Assembly: GCF_936916975.1 (NCBI RefSeq) | Contig: NZ_CAKZGO010000006.1 | Location: 186,001-250,000 of the forward strand | DNA length: 64,000 nucleotides | Source: an uncultured Dongia sp. | GTDB lineage: Bacteria > Pseudomonadota > Alphaproteobacteria > Dongiales > Dongiaceae | Reading direction: 5' to 3' | Shown: one piece after another, positions 1 through 7,960 of the stretch | How the letters are laid out: every line of letters begins with the position of its first letter | How positions within the stretch are numbered: position 1 is the stretch's first letter | Program-made: the position numbers and the translations under genes | Notes under the pieces: generated by a model | Seen by the model: only the letters and a program-made list of their open reading frames with translations | The model's database searches: none | What the model was told of the DNA's origin: nothing

Positions 1-17
1 ATCGCGCAGAGAAGTAG

Positions 18-917
18 TCAGTTCTTAGGTGTCAAGAAGTAGATGGGAGTTAGAGGTAGGCGCGCCCTTGCTGAATCGCTGAGATGCGCGAAGTGCTGCG
101 TCCATAGATCGAATAGCCTTTCAGAGTCGATCAAAGTGATCTGACGTCTTTCCTGTGAACGTGCAAAATCTTCGGCATCACGAGTGAAGCCGGCAGTAGA
201 AACGAATAGGCCCACATCGTGGTCATTGACGATAGCCAAGAACGACTTCAGCCCATCTTTATCGACCTTTTGCGCGACCCTCTTAACCTGTACTTTGATC
301 CGAGGTGGTTTTGCGCCGAGTGGATCAGTGTAGGCGATAATGTCGACACCGCCGTCCTTACCGGGCGGGGATACCCAAGACACATGATAACCCATAGCCC
401 GCAAGAGATCCGCAACAAGATCCTGAAACTCGTAGGGTGGCATATTGCTCAAATGCCGTGATATCTCGGCCCATGCTTGCTCTTCTGCTTGCTCGAAGGT
501 TATCGCTGCCGAACTTGATTCATTTGGCCCATCGTCAGAAGGAACGGTGTCACTATCTTCCTTACTAGGTTGGCTAGCTTTCCAAACACGATAAAGGCGT
601 ACGGCTTCCTTGTAGAAGGCTTCTGGGTCCCTGAACGCCTTGTAGGCGCTTAATCCAGCGTCTGTGGCAAACCAAGTCCCCTTATGCTTCGTCAGCCAGC
701 CCGCCTTGGAACAATCAACTGTGGCAAATCTTACGATTTTTTCGAATCTGCGAGCTCCTGTTGACTCGTAGGTTCCTGCTTCATATTCGCTCAGCGTTAC
801 TGCATCGACGAGCTGCTGCAGTGCTACCCGCGCCGGCAGGCCATCGGGGTGCTTTTCTAAGATCGCAAACAGCGCGCGAAGAAGTTCTCCGGTTCTTCTG
901 CGGGTGATTTCTGCCAT
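18..917 (-). CDS. Mrr-type restriction endonuclease
   Basis: A 299-residue protein with the two-part layout of Mrr type IV restriction enzymes, which cleave modified foreign DNA. Residues about 5-95 resemble the Mrr N-terminal winged-helix domain, and residues 160-280 the Mrr catalytic fold. Visible catalytic-type residues are Glu163 (YEFQDL), Asp192 in GGVDII and the QVK triplet at 210-212, matching the family's E...D...QxK active site. The start at 917 is chosen because GGGAG lies about nine bases upstream; an earlier in-frame start at 980 has no such signal. A low-complexity Ser/Asp/Glu linker (about 117-140) separates the domains. No methylase or other defence gene adjoins it here, though the window edge cuts off its downstream side. 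Modification specificity cannot be inferred. Confidence 0.85.
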   Translation of the reverse strand: MAEITRRRTGELLRALFAILEKHPDGLPARVALQQLVDAVTLSEYEAGTYESTGARRFEKIVRFATVDCSKAGWLTKHKGTWFATDAGLSAYKAFRDPEAFYKEAVRLYRVWKASQPSKEDSDTVPSDDGPNESSSAAITFEQAEEQAWAEISRHLSNMPPYEFQDLVADLLRAMGYHVSWVSPPGKDGGVDIIAYTDPLGAKPPRIKVQVKRVAQKVDKDGLKSFLAIVNDHDVGLFVSTAGFTRDAEDFARSQERRQITLIDSERLFDLWTQHFAHLSDSARARLPLTPIYFLTPKN

Positions 918-1110
918 GTTTGATTGCTCCCTGATGCGTATATGCAATCTAAACTTACCCAGGTATAGCTCGGGGAGCAACGAGGACGATTCCGTATGTT
1001 TCGTCGAGAATCCTAAAGTTGGCCGCGGCGTTAGCTTTTTATGCCGATTAGACAGTGAGGCAATGCGATGCTGCAGTCGCTAAAGGCACTCAGTCACGCT
1101 CAGATCGTGA

Positions 1111-1129
1111 TCTCCACCTGAAGTGGAGA
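1111..1129. repeat. Short perfect inverted repeat
   Basis: TCTCCAC and GTGGAGA are separated by five bases in the gap between the Mrr gene and the rpoH terminator. No T-run follows, so it is not a typical terminator. The rest of the 918-1166 gap shows no gene I can support. Confidence 0.3.
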
Positions 1130-1163
1130 CGTCGATGGAAGCGCTACTTACCTCACTCCAACT

Positions 1164-1194
1164 AAAAACCCGCCCTCGGTATCGAGGGCGGGTT
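1164..1194 (-). terminator. Rho-independent terminator of rpoH
   Basis: A 12-bp perfect stem (AACCCGCCCTCG with its complement) around a four-base loop lies 33 bases past the rpoH stop. On the minus strand it is followed by a run of T. Confidence 0.9.
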
Positions 1195-1226
1195 GATGTC
1201 AGTCTAAAACTATATCCATCGACGCT

Positions 1227-2123
1227 TTACGCCATCTCGCCGATCAGCTTCTGGTCGATCGCCTGTTTGCGGATCGCGCGTTGGATCTTGTCGAAGGCGC
1301 GAACCTCAATCTGGCGGACGCGTTCGCGGCTGATGCCGAACTCGGTCGAGAGATCCTCTAGCGTGGTCGGCTCATCTTTGAGGCGGCGCTCGACCAGGAT
1401 CTTGCGCTCGCGCGGGGTGAGCGAAAGCATCGCCTTGTCGAGCAGTTTTTTCCGCATGCCGAATTCCTGGTCGTCGGCGACGCGGGTTTCCTGGCTCTCG
1501 GTCTCGTCGACCAGCCAATCCTGCCACTCGCCCTCGCCATCGATGCGCAAGGGGGCGTTCAGTGAATGATCCGGCGCCATGAGGCGACGGTTCATGTTGA
1601 TCACGTCCTCTTCCGAGACCTTTAGGCGCGTCGCCACTTCGGTGACGTTCTCCGGCGTCATGTCGCCTTCTTCCAGCGCCTTGATCTGGCCTTTGACGCG
1701 GCGCAGGTTGAAGAACAGCTTCTTCTGCGACGCGGTCGTGCCGATCTTCACCAGCGACCATGAATGCAGGATGTATTCCTGGATGGCCGCGCGAATCCAC
1801 CACATGGCATAGGTGGCCAGGCGGAAGCCGCGGTCCGGATCGAAGCGCTTCACGGCCTGCATCAGGCCGACATTGCCCTCGGAGATGACTTCAGACATGG
1901 GCAGGCCATAGCCGCGATAGCCCATGGCGATCTTTGCCACGAGCCGCAGATGGCTGGTCACCATGCGGTGTGCCGCTTCCGGGTCCTGATGTTCTTCCCA
2001 GCGCTTGGCCAACATGAATTCTTCCGACGGTTCCAGCATCGGGAACTTACGGATTTCCGAGAGGTAGCGGCCCAGGCTGTTCTCGCCAACAAGGGCGGGA
2101 AGTGTCGTCGTCGTGCTTGCCAT
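1227..2123 (-). CDS. rpoH: RNA polymerase sigma-32 factor (heat shock)
   Basis: A 298-residue sigma-70 family protein that directs RNA polymerase to heat-shock promoters. Region 2 is recognisable from YAMWWIRAAIQEYIL around residues 104-118. The RpoH box QKKLFFNLR near 132-140 separates RpoH from other group 3 sigma factors. Region 4.2 with the helix-turn-helix ISRERVRQIE lies near 267-276. Length is normal for alphaproteobacterial RpoH. It is the second gene after rluD on the same strand, an arrangement common in this class. The 178-base gap to rluD can hold its own promoter. A strong terminator follows. Many alphaproteobacteria carry two rpoH paralogues, and which one this is cannot be told. 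Confidence 0.97.
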   Translation of the reverse strand: MASTTTTLPALVGENSLGRYLSEIRKFPMLEPSEEFMLAKRWEEHQDPEAAHRMVTSHLRLVAKIAMGYRGYGLPMSEVISEGNVGLMQAVKRFDPDRGFRLATYAMWWIRAAIQEYILHSWSLVKIGTTASQKKLFFNLRRVKGQIKALEEGDMTPENVTEVATRLKVSEEDVINMNRRLMAPDHSLNAPLRIDGEGEWQDWLVDETESQETRVADDQEFGMRKKLLDKAMLSLTPRERKILVERRLKDEPTTLEDLSTEFGISRERVRQIEVRAFDKIQRAIRKQAIDQKLIGEMA

Positions 2124-2301
2124 TTTATCCCCAATCCACCATTCGATGCCCCGACTGTGGCGCCCAATCTTGGCGGCTTTAAGGCATTTAGCGCCCTAAA
2201 CCACCATAAGTCCTACCGGGCAAGTCGGTTATCGATATAATTAAGATAGGTTAACGAAGTCGGTTTTCAAGTCCCACTAATTTACTCAACATTTCAAAGC
2301 G

Positions 2302-3282
2302 TTACTTCGTTCCAAGTTGCTCCAGCAATGCGGACAAATCGGCGGGAATATCCGACTCCCACTCCATATACGCACCGGTGCGGGGGTGGGTTACACCCAG
2401 AATCGCCGCATGAAGCGCCTGGCGCGGAAAGGCCTTGGCAGCCGCACGTGCCGTATCGGAGAGCTGCGCCCGCCGGGCAATGGTCGCCCTTCCATAGGTC
2501 TGATCGCCGATCAGCGGATGGCCGATATGGGTCATATGGACCCGGATCTGGTGCGTGCGCCCCGTTTCCAACCGGCATTCGACCAGCGAGGCGCCGAGGC
2601 CATAGACCTGCTCGACCTGGTAGTGCGTGACCGCCTCTTTGCCAAGCCGGTTCACCACTGCCATCCGCTGGCGATGCACGGGATGCCGCCCGATCAGCGT
2701 CTCGATCGTCCCGGCCTTGGGGCTGGGCAGCCCCCAGACAGCGCATTTATAGGCCCGCGTAATGTCATGGGCGGCGAAGGCTTCCGAGAGCGCATGGTGC
2801 GCGGCGTCGTTTTTCGCCGCGATCAGCAAGCCGCTGGTATCCTTATCAATTCGGTGAACGATGCCAGGTCGCTTGACGCCGCCGATGCCAGACAGGCTGT
2901 CGCCGCAATGGGCGATAAGCGCGTTGACCAGCGTCATGTCGGGATTGCCGGGGGCAGGGTGGACCACCATGCCGGCCGGCTTATCGATGACGATGATGTC
3001 GGCATCCTCATAGGCGATGGTGAGGTCGATATGCTGCCCGATCGGCACCGGGGGGGTGGCGTCTGGCACCGTGAGGGCGAATTCCTGCCCCGGTTTGACC
3101 CGGTAGCTGGCGTCGTCTATGGTCGCGCCGGTTTCGCCAAAGCGTAGATTACCCCCTTCGATCAAGGCCTTGATGCGACTGCGCGACATCTCCGGGACGA
3201 GCGCTGTCAGCGCCCGGTCGAGGCGTTCGCCGGTAGCCTCTTGCGGAATCGTGAGCTGGAGCGGGGTGGGGTAATCGTTCAT
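2302..3282 (-). CDS. rluD: RluA/RluD-family 23S rRNA pseudouridine synthase
   Basis: A 326-residue pseudouridine synthase of the RluA family. Residues about 17-65 form an S4 RNA-binding domain. The catalytic motif HRIDKDTSG at 143-151 places the nucleophilic aspartate at 146. RluD modifies U1911, U1915 and U1917 in helix 69 of 23S rRNA. The S4 domain, the length and the position next to rpoH favour RluD over RluA or RluC, but the exact target sites are inferred. Its start lies only 14 bases from the start of the divergent small membrane-protein gene, so the two promoters must overlap or lie inside the genes. Confidence 0.93.
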   Translation of the reverse strand: MNDYPTPLQLTIPQEATGERLDRALTALVPEMSRSRIKALIEGGNLRFGETGATIDDASYRVKPGQEFALTVPDATPPVPIGQHIDLTIAYEDADIIVIDKPAGMVVHPAPGNPDMTLVNALIAHCGDSLSGIGGVKRPGIVHRIDKDTSGLLIAAKNDAAHHALSEAFAAHDITRAYKCAVWGLPSPKAGTIETLIGRHPVHRQRMAVVNRLGKEAVTHYQVEQVYGLGASLVECRLETGRTHQIRVHMTHIGHPLIGDQTYGRATIARRAQLSDTARAAAKAFPRQALHAAILGVTHPRTGAYMEWESDIPADLSALLEQLGTK

Positions 3283-3296
3283 TTTCAGGGTGCCAT

Positions 3297-3617
3297 ATGG
3301 ATCATGTCAGCAGGGAAGTACCCCGGCAGATGCTGGTACTCAAGACATTGGTGATCGGCTTCGCGATCCTCCTGCTGGTGGCCGCCGTCATTCTGATCGC
3401 TTTTGGCGCCAACAGGATGGGCGGCAAGGGCTTTGATCTTGCCACCTTGCCGGTCCCTGACGGCTGCCGCGTCGAGCAGATGACCGCCGAGGGCGACCGT
3501 CTGATCCTCTCCATCGGCGGGCCCGGGTTAATTGATGGGGGCGATTGCCGGCGCGTCCTGATCACCGATATGAAGAGCGGCAAACTGATCGGTCAGTTCG
3601 CGCTTCAAAACCCCTGA
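3297..3617 (+). CDS. Small single-pass membrane protein (DUF6476-like)
   Basis: A 106-residue protein with one hydrophobic helix at about residues 15-37 (TLVIGFAILLLVAAVILIAF) and a soluble C-terminal part containing two Cys (residues 55 and 79). The position beside rluD and the pattern around LPVPDGCRVE match an uncharacterised alphaproteobacterial family that I recall as DUF6476. AGGGTG seven bases before the ATG supports the start. No function is known; a membrane-anchored periplasmic role is only an inference from topology. Confidence 0.75.
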   Translation: MDHVSREVPRQMLVLKTLVIGFAILLLVAAVILIAFGANRMGGKGFDLATLPVPDGCRVEQMTAEGDRLILSIGGPGLIDGGDCRRVLITDMKSGKLIGQFALQNP

Positions 3618-3648
3618 ACAACTCATTCTATTGACTGAGAGCAAGAGC

Positions 3649-4692
3649 ATGAACTTCTGCAGCGACAACGTGGCGGGCATCACCCCGGAAATCATGGCCG
3701 CGATCGAAAAGGCCAATCAGGGCACCATGCCGTCCTACGGTGCCGACGCGATCACCGCGCGTGTCGAGCAACGCCTCGCTGAGATTTTCGAGCGCGATGT
3801 GGTGGCCTTCCCGGTTGTCACCGGCACCTCCGCCAATGCGCTCGCCCTCTCGACACTGACACCGCCTTACGGCGCGATCTACTGCCACCCCGAAGCGCAT
3901 ATCATGGTCGATGAATGCGGCGCGCCGGAGCTCTATACCGGCGGTGCCAAGCTCGTGCCGATCGCCGGCGACAATGGCAAGCTCAGCGCGAAATCCGTAG
4001 CACATGCGTTGGACAACGCGCGCGCAGGTGATGTGCATCACGTGCAGCCGGCCGCCATCAGTCTTACGCAAGCCAGCGAATGCGGCACCACTTATACTGC
4101 AACTGAAGTGGGCGCTATCGGCGAGATCGCCAAGCGCCACAAAGTGAAGCTGCATATGGACGGGGCCCGCTTTGCCAATGCGGTGGCGCATCTCAACGTT
4201 TCCCCGGCGCAGATGACCTGGCAGGCGGGTGTCGACGTCCTCTCCTTCGGCGCCACCAAGAACGGCGCGCTGGCAGCCGAGGTGGTGGTGTTCTTCGACA
4301 AGGCGCTGGCTGAGAGCTTCGGCTTCCGCCGCAAGCGGGCCGGGCACCTCATCTCCAAGATGCGCTTCGTCTCGGCCCAGCTCGATGCCTATTTCGAGAA
4401 CGATCTGTGGCTGAAGCTGGCGCGCCACGCCAATAGCATGGCGCAGCAGCTGGTCGGTGGCCTGAAACCCATTCCGGGCGTCACTCTGCTGTATCCGGTC
4501 GAAGCGAATGAGATCTTCATCCGCCTGCCGCTGGACATCGTGGCGGGCTTGCGCAAGGCCGGCTTCGATTTCTATGACTGGCCAGGTGCTGCGCCCGGCA
4601 CCATTCGCCTGGTGACGAGCTTTGCCACCAAAGCCGAAGATGTCGCGGCCTTTATCATGAAAGCGAACAGTCTGGCCAAGGTCGCCAGTTAA
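3649..4692 (+). CDS. ltaE: Low-specificity L-threonine aldolase
   Basis: A 347-residue fold-type I PLP enzyme of the beta-eliminating lyase family. It splits threonine or allo-threonine into glycine and acetaldehyde. The opening MNFCSDNVAG, the HMDGAR motif (Asp171, pairing with the PLP ring nitrogen) and FGATKNG (Lys204, the Schiff-base lysine) are all visible. The ATG at 3649 is preferred because GAGAG lies seven bases upstream; an in-frame TTG at 3631 has no ribosome binding site. The gene follows the small membrane-protein gene closely and may be cotranscribed. Its stop overlaps the stop of a converging hypothetical gene. Confidence 0.92.
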   Translation: MNFCSDNVAGITPEIMAAIEKANQGTMPSYGADAITARVEQRLAEIFERDVVAFPVVTGTSANALALSTLTPPYGAIYCHPEAHIMVDECGAPELYTGGAKLVPIAGDNGKLSAKSVAHALDNARAGDVHHVQPAAISLTQASECGTTYTATEVGAIGEIAKRHKVKLHMDGARFANAVAHLNVSPAQMTWQAGVDVLSFGATKNGALAAEVVVFFDKALAESFGFRRKRAGHLISKMRFVSAQLDAYFENDLWLKLARHANSMAQQLVGGLKPIPGVTLLYPVEANEIFIRLPLDIVAGLRKAGFDFYDWPGAAPGTIRLVTSFATKAEDVAAFIMKANSLAKVAS

Positions 4693-5000
4693 GAGGGGCA
4701 GGGCGGCGCGCTAGTCCGCCGTCCGCCCGTGGCGCTTCGCTCGTAGCCCTCACGGTCCCAATCGAGCCGATCGATGCGCTCGCCGTGGGCGTCGGGATCG
4801 AGCGCGTAAGACTCGGGTGCGATCAAGCGTTGGCGGCAGGCGGTCGCATCCGCATCGTCCGTCGCAAAATCAAAACTCAGCAGGGCAAGAGCTGCGAGTG
4901 CGATGAGCAGCCAGGTCGCGCGCGCCGCGTGACGCGGTGTGGCTTGACCAAGCCTCTCGTTATAATCCTCTGGGTCTAGCACGATCGTATATCTGGACAT
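4689..5000 (-). CDS. Hypothetical small membrane protein
   Basis: An open frame of 103 codons beginning MSRYTIVLD, with one plausible transmembrane helix (TWLLIALAALALLSF) and charged flanks. I do not recognise the family. There is no strong ribosome binding site, and an in-frame ATG at 5033 is an alternative start. Its stop overlaps the ltaE stop on the other strand. The clear helix and the charged C-terminal region favour a real gene, but it could be spurious. Confidence 0.4.
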   Translation of the reverse strand: MSRYTIVLDPEDYNERLGQATPRHAARATWLLIALAALALLSFDFATDDADATACRQRLIAPESYALDPDAHGERIDRLDWDREGYERSATGGRRTSAPPCPS

Positions 5001-5340
5001 GACGCTGGTGACGTGGCGCTGCGCCATGCGCACGCGCGGTCAGGCGCATGGCATAGCCGCGAGCATTGCTGGAGATAGCAGTGTGGAGGGGGCCCCGACG
5101 CCCCTCGAGATGAGCGCCGGGGCTGATCGGCCTGCGTTCCCTCAATGGGGGACGGAACGACGGGCCGACGGCAAACATGAAGGTGATGGCAGATTCTGCG
5201 ACGACCCCTGCGACGGTTTGAAGCGGGCGACGTGATCGCGTGCAGGATCATGCAATCATTTGAGCAGGATCAAGCAATCCATTTCCGAAGGCCGCATATG
5301 CATGGGTGGCATTGGAATCAAGATCCTCTTCTCTATTAAC

Positions 5341-5381
5341 AATGATGATCACCATCATTGAGACTGATGATCGGCATCATC
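5341..5381. promoter_or_regulatory. Paired inverted repeats, probable LysR operator
   Basis: Two dyads sit side by side: AATGATG-5 bases-CATCATT (5341-5359) and GATGAT-4 bases-ATCATC (5366-5381). They lie about 80 bases upstream of the LysR gene at 5464. LysR regulators usually bind such sites in front of their own gene. The rest of 5001-5340 shows no gene I can support. Confidence 0.5.
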
Positions 5382-5463
5382 GCCTTTCCGGTATTAGATG
5401 TTGTGTCAGGCCGAAAATGAGAACCCCCAATCTGTTGCATTCGGTGTTGAGGAGAATTCAGGA

Positions 5464-6402
5464 ATGCATCGCAGTGACCTCGGCGATCTGACCGCGTTCA
5501 TGGCGGTTGCCGATCACCTGAACTTTCGCGCCGCGGCGTCGCGGCTTGGAATCACGCCATCTGCACTCAGTCATTCCATGCGGCAGCTCGAAGAGCGCCT
5601 CGCCGTGCGCCTGCTCAACCGCACGACACGCAGCATGTCTCTGACGGATGCAGGGTTTCGCTTGCTGGAGCGCTTGCGCCCGGCGATCGAGCAGATCGAC
5701 GAAGCGCTGGAAGATTTGAACCAGGAGCGGCAAAGACCCTTCGGTCGCTTGCGGATATACGCGGGCCAAGTTGCCATCGCGGCCGTCGTCGTGCCGATCT
5801 GGTCACGCTTTCTGTCGACCTACCCCGATGTGCATCTCGAACTGCAGGTTGGCGAAGCACCGATCGATATCGTCGCCAAGGGATTCGATGCGGGCATTGG
5901 GACTCATGATCGTGCGGCAATCGACATGGTCGCCGTGCGTGTGACCGGGCCGGTGCGACTGGCTGCGGTCGGCGCGCCTTCTTACTTCGCGCGCCGCAAG
6001 AAGCCGAGTCTCCCTGAAGATTTGGGTCATCATCGTTGTGTACAATATCGCCTTGCGGCCGATGGTGCGGTGCTGGAATGGCCGTTCCGGCGCGGCGATG
6101 AGTCGCAGAAGATCGCGGTCGAGGGAGCGGTCATGGTCAACAGTCCTGAGCTTGCGGTGCGTGCCGCGGTTGACGGACTTGGCATCGCCTTGGCGATCGA
6201 GGCGCAGGCCGAGCCGTTCCTCCGTTCAGGCCAGCTCGTGCGCGTACTGGAGGAATGGTCGCCCTGCTTGGACGGGCTCTTCCTCTATTACCCGAGCAAT
6301 CGGCAGATGCCGGCGGCATTGCGCGCGCTTATCGACATGATCCGCGTGCATGCACATGTGCCGGCGCAACTCTCCATCGCCAATCCGTTCAATGCAGCGT
6401 GA
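5464..6402 (+). CDS. LysR-family transcriptional regulator
   Basis: A 312-residue LysR regulator. The N-terminal winged helix-turn-helix spans about residues 5-62 (AAASRLGITPSALSHSMRQLE), followed by a LysR substrate-binding domain from about 90 to 295. The VEWP/LEWPF-like segment and overall pattern resemble the CrgA/PA0477 branch. The start is set by GAGGAG nine bases before the ATG; the frame is open further upstream but without a signal. Two inverted repeats upstream are candidate autoregulatory sites. The target is unknown: the porin gene follows on the same strand 280 bases downstream, and nothing ties the two together. Confidence 0.88.
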   Translation: MHRSDLGDLTAFMAVADHLNFRAAASRLGITPSALSHSMRQLEERLAVRLLNRTTRSMSLTDAGFRLLERLRPAIEQIDEALEDLNQERQRPFGRLRIYAGQVAIAAVVVPIWSRFLSTYPDVHLELQVGEAPIDIVAKGFDAGIGTHDRAAIDMVAVRVTGPVRLAAVGAPSYFARRKKPSLPEDLGHHRCVQYRLAADGAVLEWPFRRGDESQKIAVEGAVMVNSPELAVRAAVDGLGIALAIEAQAEPFLRSGQLVRVLEEWSPCLDGLFLYYPSNRQMPAALRALIDMIRVHAHVPAQLSIANPFNAA

Positions 6403-6542
6403 AGGCAGGCCGCTGCCATTCGTGAATTTTTCTCAGTACGGCATTAAACAGATAGGTGCTTTTCTTATCAGACTCTCGTCATTTAACGTGCGGCACACCT
6501 GCAGATCGTTTGTGTCATCGACGCTTCGCTCAGCAGGGGGTG

Positions 6543-6561
6543 TGGTATCGACCTTATACCA
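6543..6561. promoter_or_regulatory. Dyad upstream of the porin gene
   Basis: TGGTAT and ATACCA are separated by seven bases, 122 bases before the porin start. It is a possible operator in an otherwise empty 280-base promoter region (6403-6682). Confidence 0.3.
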
Positions 6562-6682
6562 AACACTCGATCGGCCACCTCTCTTACGGCATGGGTGACG
6601 GATCTAAAGCGATCACGTTTAACGCACACTATGGACAGGCCGCCGAAGAACGGGCTGCGTCCGCAACATGGGAATACTCGCG

Positions 6683-7858
6683 ATGAAAATGGGGGCGAAA
6701 GCGGTAAAACGCGCTCTTCTCGGTACGACGACTCTTTGCGCGACGAGCCTGCTGGCCACGTCGGCAATGGCGTCGGACGGCGTCAAGCTGTCACTCGGTG
6801 GCTATATCACCAACGCCTTCGGCGTGGCCTTCGATGACGACAACGCCGGCGAAAACGGCGACGACATCAACACGACAGGTGTTGGTACCGATGCCGAAAT
6901 CTACTTCCTTGGCAGCGTGACGCTCGACAACGGCATCACCGTTGGCGCGCGTTTCGACCTTGAAGGTGGCGACGAAAACAACGACCAGATCGACCAGGCC
7001 TATGCCTATTTCAAGGGCGGCTTCGGTGACATCCGCATCGGTGCGCAGACGGGTGCGGCCGGCAACATGTACATGCTGCCGCCGGGTTCGACAGCCAACT
7101 TCGGCCCGTATTCGCCGAACACGACCGGCGCCGCCCTGTCGCCGGGCGTCTTCGATATCGAAGGCATGCAGGCGAACCAGGATAAGTCGCAGAAGCTGGT
7201 CTACTACTCGCCGACCTGGTCCGGTTTCAGCTTCGGCGTTGCCTTCACGCCGAACGACAATGAGAAAGACTATAACAACGGCGACAATGCCGACGCTCAA
7301 TGGCGTGCGAACAGCGATGCCGGTGACGCAGATAGCAATATCGGTCTCGGCGCGCATTACGACTACGAAGGTGATGGCTGGGGCCTGTCGGCCGGTGCTG
7401 CCGCCTATTTCGAAGGCGACGTGCAGGAAGCTGCCCCGGGCACGGAGGAACAGTCCGGTTATAACGCCGGTGTCAATCTGGCGTTCGGCGGTCTCACCGT
7501 CGGTGTCGCCGGTACCTACCTCAAGAACACGACCGTGACCGGCGCCAACAGCGACGGTGACGATACCTGGGTCATCGGTACGGGCCTTGCCTACAATATC
7601 GATGCCTGGACCGTGGGTGCGGGCTGGGCGCATGTTGTCGGCGAAGTCCCCGGCACCGACGCCAAGGACCATATCGACCGCGCCGGTTTCACCGGTTCGT
7701 ATGCGATGGGCCCCGGCATCGATCTTGATGCCGGCGTCTTCTACACCTGGGCCAATGCGGGTGACGAAGATGCTGCTGCGGACGACAGCTTCAACTCGTT
7801 CAATGACCACAATTACGACGCGATCGAATTCTCCGTCGGTTCCTCGATCAAGTTCTGA
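6683..7858 (+). CDS. General outer-membrane porin
   Basis: A 391-residue precursor with a signal peptide of about 31 residues (positive start, hydrophobic core, cleavage after ATSAMA). The mature part is rich in Asp, Gly and aromatic residues and in alternating beta strands. It contains the acidic pattern VGARFDLEGG..NDQIDQAYAYF typical of Gram-negative trimeric porins (Porin_4 type) and ends in a C-terminal phenylalanine (SSIKF), the usual outer-membrane assembly signal. The ATG at 6683 with GGGA nine bases upstream is preferred to one at 6668. A strong terminator follows. Many acidic residues facing the pore would suggest cation preference, but this is not proven. Confidence 0.88.
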   Translation: MKMGAKAVKRALLGTTTLCATSLLATSAMASDGVKLSLGGYITNAFGVAFDDDNAGENGDDINTTGVGTDAEIYFLGSVTLDNGITVGARFDLEGGDENNDQIDQAYAYFKGGFGDIRIGAQTGAAGNMYMLPPGSTANFGPYSPNTTGAALSPGVFDIEGMQANQDKSQKLVYYSPTWSGFSFGVAFTPNDNEKDYNNGDNADAQWRANSDAGDADSNIGLGAHYDYEGDGWGLSAGAAAYFEGDVQEAAPGTEEQSGYNAGVNLAFGGLTVGVAGTYLKNTTVTGANSDGDDTWVIGTGLAYNIDAWTVGAGWAHVVGEVPGTDAKDHIDRAGFTGSYAMGPGIDLDAGVFYTWANAGDEDAAADDSFNSFNDHNYDAIEFSVGSSIKF

Positions 7859-7918
7859 TCTAGGTTCGGCGGCGATCCGTCGATCGTTTGCGATTGAGTA
7901 CGTCTCGAGAGATCCCTT

Positions 7919-7950
7919 GGCCGCCATCCCCCGATGGCGGCCATTTTTTT
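7919..7950 (+). terminator. Rho-independent terminator of the porin gene
   Basis: A 10-bp perfect stem (GGCCGCCATC with its complement) with a four-base loop is followed by ATTTTTTT, about 60 bases past the porin stop. Confidence 0.92.
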
Positions 7951-7960
7951 GACCGTAGGG

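Noticed and set aside
5001-5340. Short overlapping frames upstream of the LysR gene
   Set aside because: None has a credible start signal or recognisable protein features.
6791-7927. Minus-strand frame of 378 codons opposite the porin gene
   Set aside because: The plus strand has a signal peptide, porin motifs and a terminal Phe; the minus frame has no ribosome binding site or family features.
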